The position numbers and the translations under genes are program-made. The notes under the pieces are model-generated. The model was given only the letters and a program-made list of their open reading frames with translations. It did no database searches and was not told the DNA's origin. A stretch of 64,000 bases of DNA from Eutypa lata (taxonomy: Eukaryota; Ascomycota; Sordariomycetes; Xylariales; Diatrypaceae): contig JAKULF010000007.1 in NCBI GenBank assembly GCA_022661535.1, positions 992,001 to 1,056,000 of the forward strand, given 5' to 3'. Positions 9,962 through 21,763 of this stretch are shown here, one piece after another; position 1 is the first letter of the stretch, and the number at the start of each line of letters is the position of its first letter.

Positions 9962-12039
9962 ATGACCTCCAGTCCCGACACCATAGCCCCCGTCAAGGTT
10001 GAATATGGCCACAACGAACACGGGCTTCGCGAGGAGATAGACCGCATCGATGCCGTGGCTACGGCCCCGGGGACGACGTTTGAGTCGTTCGCGCATCTGG
10101 ACGAGAAGAAGATACTGCGGAAGGTTTGGGACCACCTACTACTGCACGCTCTACGAAGCTACGAAGGGTCATGGTGTTAACAAGTCGATATCTAGATGGA
10201 TATCCGTCTGATCCCGATGCTCGCCCTTCTCTACCTGCTGTCGTTCCTGGACCGAGGCAACATCGGAAACGCGAAGATCGAGGGCCTGCAGGAAGACTTG
10301 GGGATGACTGCGGATCAATACAACTGGTGCTTGACTGCCTTCTTCTTCACGTATGCTGCTTTCGAGGTGCCGAGCAACCTGCTTCTGAAGAAGCTGCGCC
10401 CTTCCAGATGGCTCCCGATCATCATGATTGCAGTAAGTTGGAGACCACTCTGACGAGACTTGACCCCTGCGGCTTTAAGGCTATCCTTCTATAACGACCT
10501 CCCGTTATTGGCTAAGAATTTTTGGTGCAGAGCATAGCTGACGCATTGCTATAGTGGGGAACGGTCATGACCCTGATGGGAATAGTGAAGGATTTCAATG
10601 GTCTGCTCATTGCGAGACTTTTCCTCGGTGTTACCGAGGCAGGGTTATTCCCTGGGATTGCAGTGAGAACCTACTATCAACCCGTGGGTTTCTTGAACGA
10701 TGAATGCTAACTAGTGCACTTAAGTACTATCTGACTATGTGGTACTGCCGTCATGAAATCCAGCTTCGCCAGGTATGGATAATCATATGATCATATGTTG
10801 GGTTAGGCTCAACGAAGAGCTTGTTAACGAGGACTCCCAGGCACTGTTCTTCTCCGCCGCTTCAATAGCTGGTGCATTTAGCGGGCTTCTCGCTTTCGCA
10901 ATCGCGAAGATGGATGGCATTGGGAACCTCGAAGGCTGGCGCTGGATCTTCATCCTAGAGGGTATCGTAACTGTGAGTTGAGAAGACCCCGGGAAGTGGC
11001 TTGGCGTCGCTGAACATCAGAACAGGTCATTGTCGCAGTCCTGGCATTTTTTGTTCTGCACGATTTCCCCGAAACAGCCACTTTTCTTACAGAGGAGGAG
11101 CGCGCCTTTGTCGTGTTCCGCTTGAAATATCAGGGACAAGTCCAATCAAAGGAATTGGGACGACCTATGGTCGCCCAAGCTGAAGAGTTCGAATGGACGT
11201 ATGTCTGGTCAGCGTTCAAGGACTGGCAGATATGGGTTAATGTCTTCGTATATTGGGGGGTGAGTTATATCATTACTATTTTCTGTCGTTCTTTGCCTTC
11301 TCCCGTATTGCTTTTCCTGTGGCGGAACTAAACCAGAGTCTTTGAAAGATTGTCTGCCCGCTTTATGGTGTCAGCCTCTTCCTCCCGACAATCATAAGGA
11401 ACTTGGGGTACTCCTCCAGCACGGCACAGCTTATGACAGTTCCAATCTACATCACGGCCGCTATAATGGCAATTCTCTTTGCCTATATATCGGATCGTGT
11501 GGGGAAGCGCAGCCCTTTCATCATATCGTTCTTGCTTATGATGATCGTTGGATTCTCTATGTGAGTGTACTTCATTAGGCTCAGCTCATGACCATGTTCA
11601 AGAATGTAAGTGGTTACTAACAAGTGACAGGTGCATATCGACGTCAAACCCTAAAGTGATCTACGGTGGCGTTTTCGTGGTTGCTTGCGCTATCTACCCA
11701 GCGTTTCCTGGCGTCATCACCTGGATGGCAAATAATCTGGCTGGTAGTTATAAGCGCAGCGCCGGAATGGCCATTCAGATTGGCGTCGGAAACCTAGGCG
11801 GTGCGATGGCATCCAACTTCTACAGGCAGAAAGACTCTCCACACTATGTTCTTGGCCATGCATTAGAGCTGGGGTTTATCAGTGTTGGTATCATTGCTGC
11901 AGTCATCCAAGTAGTAACATACGCTGCGATCAATAAGAAAAGGGGCAAAGCTATCCAAGCCGGGAGAGAGGCTCAATATACCCCGGAGGAGCTATCTTCA
12001 ATGGGTGACAGAGCCGTCACATTCAGGTATATGTACTAG
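9962..12039 (+). CDS. MFS transporter, Dal5/allantoate permease family
   Basis: Eight exons: 9962-10123, 10196-10432, 10555-10662, 10725-10772, 10841-10972, 11026-11259, 11349-11560 and 11631-12039. All junctions keep frame and total 513 residues, the usual length. Family marks include LLSFLDRGNIGNAKIEG after helix 1, the GLLIARLFLGVTEAGLFPG helix, GWRWIFILEGI in the sixth helix, and the conserved C-terminal end GDRAVTFRY. About twelve transmembrane helices are visible. Members are H+ symporters at the plasma membrane for anionic substrates such as allantoate, nicotinate, pantothenate or biotin precursors; which one is not deducible. The very small fourth exon (48 nt) and the 72-nt first intron make naive prediction error-prone. 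The next gene, an SDR, is convergent. Confidence 0.9.
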
Positions 12040-12531
12040 TTAAGGCTAGTCACAGGAATTGATTAATGGTAAGATACTTTCGCAGATTTACAATGACAAC
12101 GCAGTTCATCTACGGATGGTATAGTGATGAATAACAAGGTCAGATCCCCCCGTACCCTCATTACAAAAGCATATATATGTTATGCTTTCATTTATGCATT
12201 TGCAGGCCCCGTGTAATTAAATCTGTGAATGCATTTGGTGCTACGACACAGGTAGTGGGGTATACTGCAAACGGCGCTTCTAAAGTCTTCTGATCCGGGA
12301 ATTTGAATGTTTTGTGAAGTGGGCAAACAATGACAGAGCCGATGCAGCCTCAAACTCTCTTCAACCTCGAGAAGTGGTCTGCATGGAACTAGGGAACGTT
12401 TATTAAGTAAGGAGAAGACCTATATTCTCACTGGCTAACATAATGGTATTACAAATTTCAAAGTACCGTAACGGCATATCCGTGTTCAACGCTCACCTCC
12501 CACATGTACTAGATATCGTCCAGCTTGTTAG
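12040..12531. other. Convergent intergenic spacer
   Basis: Lies between the 3' ends of the transporter and dehydrogenase genes. No coding signal. Confidence 0.5.
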
Positions 12532-13643
12532 TTACTTCGCAGCGGATACATCGTCAATGATACTCTCGACATTCGCAAAAGCCAGTTCGGCCAACGTCTC
12601 TTTCCAGAGCTGCTGAGATGTCTTCTTTCCTTCCGCCGTGTAGATGATCGGCGCTTTTCTGCATTAGGAGGAGATCAGCAATACTACCCCATATAAGAGA
12701 AAAAGGGGAGATGGGGAAGTTGAGTGGAGGACACTTACCCGACTACCTCCTGGAACGACAGGAACTGCCCGTGGGTCTCCTCTCCATGATTGACAGCGGC
12801 ATCCGTGATCATGCGGGCGCCAACCGACGCACTGTTGCCCACCATCTTTAGCACCTTCCTGACGATGACGCCTTGCTCGGATTCCCGGTTGAACTCCGTG
12901 TCGTAGACGGACCCGGGCGAGGCGGAGTTTATTACGGCGATGGAGGCGGGTACCCGGTTGGCTAACTCGGCGATGAAGAACTGCTGGAGCAGCTTGGCGA
13001 TGAACATGCGGTCCACGGGATCTACCTTGGCGTCCTTCCGGTCGAGCGCGGCGAAGAGGGGAACCTCATCCTTCTCGGCGAACTTGGTGAAACCAGCGGC
13101 CTCGGACGATGTGAAGGTAATCCGGGTGGGATTAGGTTGGCTGGCCCGTTTTGCTTTGGCAACGGGAAGGAGAAGAATGGCTAGTAAAGCCGTGGATAGA
13201 TAGTTGACTTGAATGGTCTCCTCGTGGCCTGTCTGCTTATTGAAGGCGCGGGTTGGGGACCACATCCCGGCGTTCAGGATGACAATGTCGAGGGTCGGAA
13301 GAGACTTGGCGTGCTCGGCGAAAGCGACTACAGAGTTGTATATTGAAAGATCAAGATTCCAGACCTCGACGACATCGTCTTTCAGCTTCAAGTCGGAGAC
13401 CAGGTTTGCCACCGTATTCTTGCCTTTCTCTTCATTTCTCACGGCTAGGATGAGCTTGCTAAGCCCTAGTTCTAGGAGCTGCCGGCTTGCCTCAAGACCA
13501 ACACCGGTATTGGACCCCGTCACGATAGCCGTTCTACCCTCAAGATTGACATTCTTTACCGGAGCGGGTGTGCGTGTGAGCTGGCGGTAAAAGTACTTGA
13601 GCGGACTTTCGCCCTGCTGGGGGATCTGTTTCTTTTCTGGCAT
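12532..13643 (-). CDS. Short-chain dehydrogenase/reductase lacking the catalytic Tyr
   Basis: Two exons, 12739-13643 and 12532-12658, with the GTAAGT..CAG intron at 12659-12738, give 343 residues. The Rossmann fold is clear: TGSNTGVG (cofactor glycine motif, about residue 43), a D in WNLDLS, ILNAGMW (the NAG motif) and TFTSSEA (catalytic Ser region). At the active-site YxxxK position the sequence reads MFIAK, so Lys is kept but Tyr is replaced by Met. The overall type is the fungal retinol-dehydrogenase-like classical SDR group with an N-terminal extension of about 30 residues. Because the proton-donating Tyr is missing, activity may be lost or altered. The frame is otherwise intact, which argues against simple decay. 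Confidence 0.85.
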
Positions 13644-14496
13644 TTCTGTATACCCAAAATTCTAATAATACTTAAGTACGAAGACAAATAGGGAGTGAAA
13701 AGGATGGGATATATAGAGAGGAAAGGCTGACTTAAGGAAAGGGGTCTGATCGGGGATATAATACACCGTTAAGACGTGTAAGCACAAATTATGCATTTAG
13801 ATGGCTACATATACTAATTAGATTAGGATTAGAATTTATAAGCTTGGTAGAAATATGTTCCGGATGTACTTGAATGCTTAACGAATTTGGTGAACCTTTT
13901 AAAGAAGTAATCCATCAAAAGTACATGGGATTTATGTATGTAAAACGTTCCGTTCGACGCCTAAGTATCCATAAATGTACGTATATAAGCCATTATCAGT
14001 ATAGCGTCAAGACGTAGCTTATATACCCACCTGCCCGATATAGGAAACTGGCTTAACCTAGTAGCTTAGAAAGCTGGTCTAGAAAGCTTTAGTTATGACC
14101 TAGTTAGTAGTATCTGCCTTAAGAAGAGTATGCCCTAACAGGGGGCAGGACTGTATCATAAAACTGAAAGTTCAAACACGATAAGTACATATGGAGGTTA
14201 ATTAAAATGCAAAAGTTGGCAAGTTTCTAGAAACCCAAATATTACATACTTTCGTCCTTCTTGGGCATACTCAAACACACCTATACGTTAAATACACAGC
14301 GTATACCACACCTTCCGTCCACCACACATATACATACACCGCTTCTTTTCCCCTCCAATACGAAGTCCCTAACTGGGCTCATAGAGCCCCCTATATAATC
14401 CACTAGACGTCCTCTCCTACTCAGTACACCTAATCCGTGTCGACGGCTTCTCCCCCCCGGTCTTTATCCTCTCGCCAATCAGGTACCTAAGGTTAG
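13644..14496. other. Intergenic, AT-rich
   Basis: No gene found. The region is AT-rich with short near-repeats of AGAAAGCT/CTAG type (about 14060-14090). It carries the promoter of the SDR gene (minus strand) and the 3' flank of the kinase gene. Confidence 0.45.
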
Positions 14497-16223
14497 TTAA
14501 GTCCCATCGGGGGCGTTGAACCGGAGCGCCGGGGTTCTGCGGCGGGTGACGCGGCGGGCAAAGAGCCAGGACTGGCAGAGTCCGAGTATGTCGTACATCG
14601 AGGGCCTATCCTGCCAGTCCGTGGCCAGGCAGCGGATGATGGCCTCCTTCATGTCCAGGGATATGTTCGGGTGGTTGACCAGCTCCTTCGGCGCGTGCGT
14701 CTCCACAGATTGCGTGGCCCCCGCGTTTCCCCACCGCACCACCACGTCTTGAAAGTTTCCGGGAAAGGTCACGTCCAGCGAGTAGTCGTACTTTGTGACT
14801 AGGGACATCATGATCTATATATTATGTGTTCGTAGTAGAACGGGTGGTGAGCAGCTGGTTATGTACAAGTTGTGTCGGAGGCCAGTGAAGGGAAAAGGGG
14901 AAAGGGGAGAGAGGGACAAGAATAATGGTCTAAACTTACGGTTCCGACTTGGTGTAGGTTATCCGCAATTGCCTCCAGTGTGCTACAAGGTATCAGTGGT
15001 TAGCTAACCAATCTAGTGTGCCTCAAGTTACGGGTGACAGCTCTTGGCGGTTAGTCGACTATGGCGTCGGCCTATCAACCTCCTTTCTCATCCCCATGCT
15101 TAAGAATCGGAGCCAACAGGAATAACCAAGTCTTACTTAACCTCTATTGTTGATAGACCAAAGTCTATATACTATTTACCCGTGTTTATTGTATTAGCAT
15201 AGGACATTTCCAGGCGCCCATCGAGTTAAAACTTGAGGAGCTCAAACCTTCATGCGCGGAGTGTGTTCGTGCTCTGGGGTAGCATCGAAATCGTCAATCA
15301 GGATGTTGTGGGAGTGTATGTCTCTATGGCATATTCCGTTTGGTGGTGGGTTATTTCCGACTCCCGGGTGAAATTCTCTCTACCCAAGTCTCGGAGTCAG
15401 TAAAGTACCATTCTTAGTATATTTGGGGAGCTTGCAGCACTGTCTAGAGGATCTAGGCACACTGAAATGGTATTGCTAAAACAAAAAGCTCTTAGGACGG
15501 ACTAAGAAACGAGATAAATAACATTGAAAGCTTACCTGTACCGGGCCGGGCGGTATGGGGTACGCCATTGGGATTAAACCTCTGATCACTGTATATGCCC
15601 GTTCGTCAGTTAAAACAACAGGACTTACTACAGCTATAGCTTAGCTTATACGCATCACATGCGCCCTCTTCTTGTTGGCATATGTAGTATTAACACAACC
15701 ATGTGTTGTTGTACTACTCAAGGAAGGCCATGGTAGTTTTTCTTTGTACCACTTTACCCTCTTCACAAACGCAACGCAACTCACAGCATATAAATATAGA
15801 CCACAGCTCATAATCGTCAAAATCTTCGCCGACCCAGTCCCCTATAGGCCCACCCTGGGTGACCTCCATGATGAAGAACGGTCGGCCGAGCGCGCGCCTC
15901 CCGAGCACCGCCCCAACTGGTACTATGGGGACGAGCTGGATGATATGCTCAGCGCCGATCAGCCGCAGAAGGATGTTGATCTCTGTCTGTATGTCTGCGT
16001 CGATGCTAGTTTTAAGTCCGTGTTTGATGGCGAGCCGCCGCTGGATGGCTAGCCCGTTGGGCGTCCTCTCGTTGCATAGCAGCACCCCACCCGTAGGGGA
16101 GTGCAGAGACCGCAAGAATTCGAACCGATGGTTCCGCCCGAAGTACCGCAGCAGCTGCTTCGCGCTGATCCCGAGAGCGTCGAACAGGGGATTTCCGACC
16201 GGCGGGACATATGGCGCTGCCAT
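14497..16223 (-). CDS. Protein-kinase-like gene A, paired with HET gene A
   Basis: Six exons: 15785-16223, 15536-15588, 15248-15379, 15137-15171, 14940-14982 and 14497-14814. Phases agree at every junction, giving 339 residues. Kinase landmarks are the beta-3 Lys in LAIKHG (about residue 69), the alpha-C Glu in QTEINIL, the hinge FFIMEVTQGGP, the catalytic loop CHRDIHSHNILI, the metal-binding YIDFG and the C-lobe RCLATDWQDRPSMYDIL. The glycine loop is poor (SPTGG). The activation segment is unusually short: only about ten residues separate DFG from the next helix, with no APE motif. It could be a divergent kinase or a pseudokinase. It starts 396 bases downstream of the HET gene stop codon on the same strand. 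A similar gene follows the second HET gene. Confidence 0.82.
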
Positions 16224-16619
16224 GGTTTTTAGTCCTTCCCCTTTTTTAGGGGCTTCCGTGTAAGTAGTTTACGTGAACAAGAATGTAAAGAAAAACAGAT
16301 ACTTGGGCAAATACGGGAATTATGGAGGTGATTCGATTATTTAGAAACGTATTACGATTGATTCTTGGCATAATTGGTGAAGTACTAGGACAAAGAAGCT
16401 ATATCCTTTGTTCATTTTAAAACAAAGAGATTTGTTTCTTTATTTATATTTTTGAATTCATTTAACATTTCTTTTACGTCAATGATCATTATAGCTTAAT
16501 AAACATCGTATAAATTGCTTTCGATTTATAACACCTTAGGCATTGTGCGATAATCTTTTAACCGATCCTTATTATATTATACCCTTATTACATTATGGCT
16601 AAACAGAAATTGTCCTGAT
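16224..16619. other. Spacer between HET gene A and kinase-like gene A
   Basis: 396 bases, very AT-rich, between two minus-strand genes. It must hold the HET gene's 3' end and the kinase gene's promoter. No motif stands out. Confidence 0.5.
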
Positions 16620-18308
16620 CTAATGATGATACAATGCTCTTGTCTGATACGGCGATTCGGTGATATCATCCAACTTGATGTCAAGAACCGACATTTCCAT
16701 AGTCTTGGAGTCCAGTACAACACTTCTAGGTGCAATCGAAGCGGACAACTCCATCGTCTTACCTTCGACCTTGAAACGGAGACCATGACCTAGGCTCGAG
16801 ATCTCGGGCAATTCCTCGTCCACGTCAATCCAGCTCATCGGCTCATCGGAGTGGCGTAGCAGAAGAAGATAGAGCAGCTTGCTGGCGGGCGAGCTCTTGT
16901 CAATCATAACTGGGCGGGGTCCACGACGATAGTCTTGGAAGTCGAAGAGGATCGCGAACTTGAATTCTGTTGTGGGGCTAGTTTTTGCTACGAAGGAGTA
17001 CGCGACCACAGAATTGTAGGTCCCATCAGGCCGGAAGCTGATTTGGTTGATCTCGTCATATGCGCCGGTCGGAAGCCCTGAGCCTGGTATCATCTTTATG
17101 TTCTTGAATGTCGGGATATGGACTGCCCCTTGATAAGAGCCTTGTCCCGATGGAGGCAACGCGGTAGGTGTCATTGGTGTCGGTAGATGAGAATCTCTTA
17201 GGTAGGGAGGTACTGATTGGACGATGCACAACATATGGCTTCTAGTCGCAGTCATGGACCGCCATTTAGACGGTGAATGCTTCATGATCGGAGGGTAAGA
17301 CTCGCGAATGTAGAGACCATACCCGATCTTCTTCAGGGGAATGCTGACTACCGAGTATGGGTTCTCCTGAGTATAGCCAATGACAAATCCATATGTCAAA
17401 GGTCCTTGAGTATCTCCGTCCGAGCGGGTCACTATCCCTAGTTGGCGTGTGATTTTCAAACCCCTATTCGAGATGGAGAAGTCTACACCCGTGGAAGAAA
17501 ATGGAAGGATATCGTGACACTCTTGAAATGCTAGCGGAGAATCTGCAAGAGTTGAGCAGACCTCGCCATGGCTGCTAGTAGGCTGCCAAGCCAGTATCGA
17601 GAGATCTCCGTTGTGTTTGATAATTTCTTCTTGTAGTCGGTGAAATGCCTTAATGCCCTCTCCGTATATCAAAGGCATGTTGATGTCAAATAGTCCGAGG
17701 AGACTGTAAGCTTGGTCCTCAACCCTGGCTGTTGCGCGGCGTGCCGCCCATGACATGCGTTGTGCAACGGAGTATGAGCTTGGGGGCGCCAAGCCTAGAA
17801 TTGCGTGAGTTGGGATGCGGGTGATTCTCTCAATTTGAGTAGCAAAATCGGCTTTGGTCCCTAGTGGGTACCAGTCCTGGTCGTAGAAGTGTATACGCGA
17901 AGATGCAAGCATTTCTTGTAGTGTCCAGCCTCGTCCAAGCCATCGACAATCGGACGGGAAATAGTTCCGAATCCCCTCGTACTTGTAATCGGCTAGGTAG
18001 ACGAAGCAAACCTGAGATCGTTGGTACCAGCGAAACATCGAGTTAATCGCCTCACTCAACTCGCCACTGTTCGTCTTGTCGATGCAGCACGTATCAACCC
18101 ATACGTACTCGAGGCCATGGTTTATGGCCAAGCGACAGGTTTCAATGATTTTGGCATAGCCCTTTTTGCTTGGCACGTAGAGAGAGGACATGTCCTGATA
18201 GCTAACCTCGTTTCCATAGTCCCAAGTATGAGAGAGTATCGCATAGGGAGGTGTGTCGGACTCGGGAAACTCCTGGAATTTCAAGGTCTTCGTGTGTAAT
18301 AACCTCAT
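16620..18308 (-). CDS. HET-domain protein A (heterokaryon incompatibility)
   Basis: An intronless 562-residue protein. It opens with MRLLHTKTL and continues with the HET signature blocks: YAILSHTWDYGNEVSYQD (about residue 22), YVWVDTCCIDKTNSGELSEA with the following MFRWYQ, then RGWTLQEMLA. After the HET domain comes the usual motif series: ITRIP, RMSWAARRATARVEDQAYSL, and GLFDINMPLIYGEG..AFHRLQEEI. The C-terminal ~300 residues are beta-rich and family-specific, with no NACHT or WD40 repeats. HET proteins trigger growth arrest or cell death when incompatible allelic or non-allelic partners meet. All signature residues are in place, so the gene looks functional. A kinase-like gene lies immediately downstream on the same strand. 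Confidence 0.93.
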   Translation of the reverse strand: MRLLHTKTLKFQEFPESDTPPYAILSHTWDYGNEVSYQDMSSLYVPSKKGYAKIIETCRLAINHGLEYVWVDTCCIDKTNSGELSEAINSMFRWYQRSQVCFVYLADYKYEGIRNYFPSDCRWLGRGWTLQEMLASSRIHFYDQDWYPLGTKADFATQIERITRIPTHAILGLAPPSSYSVAQRMSWAARRATARVEDQAYSLLGLFDINMPLIYGEGIKAFHRLQEEIIKHNGDLSILAWQPTSSHGEVCSTLADSPLAFQECHDILPFSSTGVDFSISNRGLKITRQLGIVTRSDGDTQGPLTYGFVIGYTQENPYSVVSIPLKKIGYGLYIRESYPPIMKHSPSKWRSMTATRSHMLCIVQSVPPYLRDSHLPTPMTPTALPPSGQGSYQGAVHIPTFKNIKMIPGSGLPTGAYDEINQISFRPDGTYNSVVAYSFVAKTSPTTEFKFAILFDFQDYRRGPRPVMIDKSSPASKLLYLLLLRHSDEPMSWIDVDEELPEISSLGHGLRFKVEGKTMELSASIAPRSVVLDSKTMEMSVLDIKLDDITESPYQTRALYHH

Positions 18309-21300
18309 TCTGACATGTGCTTTTGGGTCGATTGGTCTGGTGTGTTCGTTGCTGCTAAAACAATATTGTCAGGTAGAGTTTGGCACAAGCACCCAAGCCA
18401 GCTTCGGTCTTCTTATTAAGAGTTCACCTTACTACGGTAGCCAGCCAAGCGTGATACGAGAGAATCATCTAGATGAGTCCAGTCGCTGAACTAGTAACTC
18501 CACTAACTCAACATTGTTAGATATAGATTGGGCCATGGTGGTGGTTGGGCACCTACGGTGGACGGCGCGGCCTGAAGTGGCTGAACCCGATAATGACATA
18601 TATGCAGATACGTAATGTAAAATGATGTAATTCAACCAGTGGGTGAGTCAAAAAACGAGAAATTGCAGAAGTATTGACGCATCATGCCAGCTTCCTGCAA
18701 GATGCAGGAAGACGGAGAACATTACCACCCCCATCTGCAAGGCCGCTATCAATAGGCGTAACCCAATCATGCCTAATGCTACAGTAAGGCTAGCCGTCAT
18801 TCCTCGATGTTGAGTTTGCTGCTACTTCCCCACTTCAAAAACAATAACATTACCTACTAACCCCCCAGTTTATAGAATTGGTTGTAGGTAGTATTCGATA
18901 CGAGGTAAGGGATATCACGTGATCGACATGCAGTAATATGCAGTGTATGAATTGGTGGGCTCCTCCTCACCCAAAAGGAATACCCCTTATATGATGATAT
19001 GTATCTACAACTGAATTTCCAGTGAAATACTAGTTGTGAATCATTGATCTGGTGCATTTAAAGACACCTGAATTAACTACTGATTACCACCTACGTAGCC
19101 ATGCAGCCCACAACTCCCCGGAGACTAAGCAGTGCTAATTCGAGGACGCAATAGATTATATACATTCCATCATATAACTGAACAGATTACCACTGGAAGG
19201 TAAGTTAAAAGAACTTGCTATGTACGCTTCATGTTGTCTTAATCGGAAGTCTGTTGCCTTCAACGTACTATGGGACAATGGAAGCCTAGTGGGGCATCTC
19301 CACCGAGCTGTATGCAAGGATGTGGTTGCCCTTATAGCTCCAATTGTATTCGCATTGAAGCCTTATTCTCTTTTTACATGATCTTTCAAACATGGAATAT
19401 CCTTGGGCGATGTTCTAAATACTAATCAGACGAAGGACAGGCCATTTTAACATAAAAAACCACTCATAACCGTTACCAGCAGCATTATCTAGGATCACTG
19501 GGAACTACTTTCGCAGCATAGGCAGCCTGCCGCGCCGGTTGGCACAGCTATCTCCTGCAATAAGGAAGTCTTTTACTTAGTGACATATTTAGTAAGCTTA
19601 TAGCAGGAATCCCCTTTTTACAAAGGTACTTCATATATATAGATAGAGCTTCACAGCTATCACTCAGTAGGTCTATATCTCTTCAGATAATTATTATCTG
19701 CTATATACCATACCTAGTTCCCCTCGATTACTACATGTTGTACCTACCTACATGAAATCAGTAGGTACATAGTACTATTCGTAAACGAGCGAGACAGAAG
19801 AAAATTTGAATGACAAGACAGAGACAAATCCAGCAGCAGTGTCAGCAACAATGACAACAGCAGAATAATACATCGCACAGACAATCCTTGCATCTACGTC
19901 AACGACGCCAAGCATCCCCTTTCCGCCTTTGACATCTCAGGGGTAAAGGCCGGACCGAATTTAGTGGTTCGCACGACAACCCTCTACTACCACTATCAGC
20001 TTTCACTACTCTCACATCTAATGACATCACCTACTCTAATACCAAGTATAATGGGGACTGGATCCAGCCTTAAATCTCAGCGCTGACTTCCTATATACAG
20101 CGTACGGTAACATCATAGGATCAATATACCTCCCCCACTAAGAAGGCCGCAAAACGGCATAAGGGGGTTGGGATGAATCTCAGGGAATTTGCACTCAGGA
20201 AAAAGTCTAACAGGGATTTTGGAGCCCGTGTGGTGGTGCGCGCTCGAGCAAACGGCAATCAAGGCGGGGTTCAGCTGATGCTCAATCGTGCAACGAGGCT
20301 CGCTGAAGGAGCGCGGATCATGCAGGGGCGGAGGGGATAATTATGCCAATGAGTGGAAATAGATGAATGGGGGAAGAAGGCTTAAAGCTCTGAAACAGGT
20401 CCTCAAGTGCTGGTAGGTTGGTAGGGCGCTAAATGATCCGTTGGCCAATGTGAGTATGAGGCTTGCTATATGCAACGCTACTAGGTAGCAATGGTGACAG
20501 TGAAAAGAAGTTGTCAGGCTCTGTCAGCCGGATTCAAACCTCATGATCTCTCCCCAACCGCCCGATCATCTTCATAAATGTAACATGTGCAGAGGCTCAT
20601 ATTATGCAATCCTTGGCTGAGAGATAAGCGGGATATGGTCCTTTAATTTCGCAACGTCGCAGAATGTTTCCTTTTTCGTTCAAAATATTCAGCTATCATA
20701 TTATTTCTATTTTCATCTGCACTGAAAGGGTGTCTTATCCGACGATAAACGGCCCCCAGCTGTGTTTTCTAGTGTGACAATAACTTGGGGTCAACTTTAG
20801 TCAACCTATTAAGTTTGCGTGAGAGTAATGCCAAGTCAAGGTGGCTGCAGGCGGCACCCTCAAATTTATTGATACTGGACACAACATAATTATGACAAAA
20901 ATACTAATGAACTTTTACAACCCTAGGTTGTCAGCTCACACCAAAGGTACCTAGGTAGCTAGTTTCTTGTCTAGAGCTTCCACGCCACTAGGACGTTGTT
21001 CTCTTTCCCATAGTCAATACAAAAACACCACCATGTTCCCCTTGCCAATGCTCCCATACAACATAAACTAATAACATTAAATTACAGCGAAAATATAACC
21101 TATTGTTATATCACCGGAATTTCCACAGCTAATCCTACCAGGTGTTAAAGCAAATCCCCGTTTTCACACTAAAAGAGCCTTGTTTCTTCATGTTTAAGTA
21201 AAGCTTATATATATTGCCTTTAGTCATACTTCACCCTTTTATTCCTTTCTTACATATGACTTCCTACCTTTATTGTGCATTATGTAAAACAAATAAGGCT

Positions 21301-21763
21301 TTAGATACAAAGTCCTACAATAGATTTATTAAGGGCAACAATACTGCTCCCAAAATATCCTAGTCTGGAGACGCTAAAGCCTTGTTGAATATTCGACAGT
21401 TGAATATTTGTTGGTGACACCGCATGATCTTTAAATTGCGCCTGTTTGTAATACGCATTAGCCAAGTCTGCACATCCATAAAATGAGTCCGAAGCCACTC
21501 CTTGCCTCCCCCTTTTGCTGCAATTAATATGTGCTTCCAATATAAGCAGAACCGTAAGTAAGCGGTCTAAATCACCTTTCTTTCTTTCATATTAATAATC
21601 CTCTACTTTAAAGGTTGATAGCTTCCCACGGCACCCAACATATACTTCGGCTATAGTTCACATTTGCAAGAAATTTCGTTGACACGCGACTTCTAGTGAG
21701 GTCTAGTTACAAATGAGTACGTCTTGATCGTTTACTTAAGCAATACATGAGAAATGCTTACAT
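18309..21763. other. Gene-poor stretch of 3.5 kb
   Basis: I find no gene on either strand. Only short, unsupported frames exist (18857-19057, 21301-21540). The DNA is AT-rich with scattered CCTAGGTAG and ACCTACCTA-type short motifs (for example about 19738-19770 and 20940-20965). A GGATTCAAACC sequence near 20530 resembles a tRNA B box but has no matching A box or stems. The region may hold remnants of old repeats. Confidence 0.45.

Noticed and set aside
20520..20545. tRNA-like B box (GGATTCAAACC)
   Set aside because: No A box at the right distance and no cloverleaf stems could be drawn on either strand.
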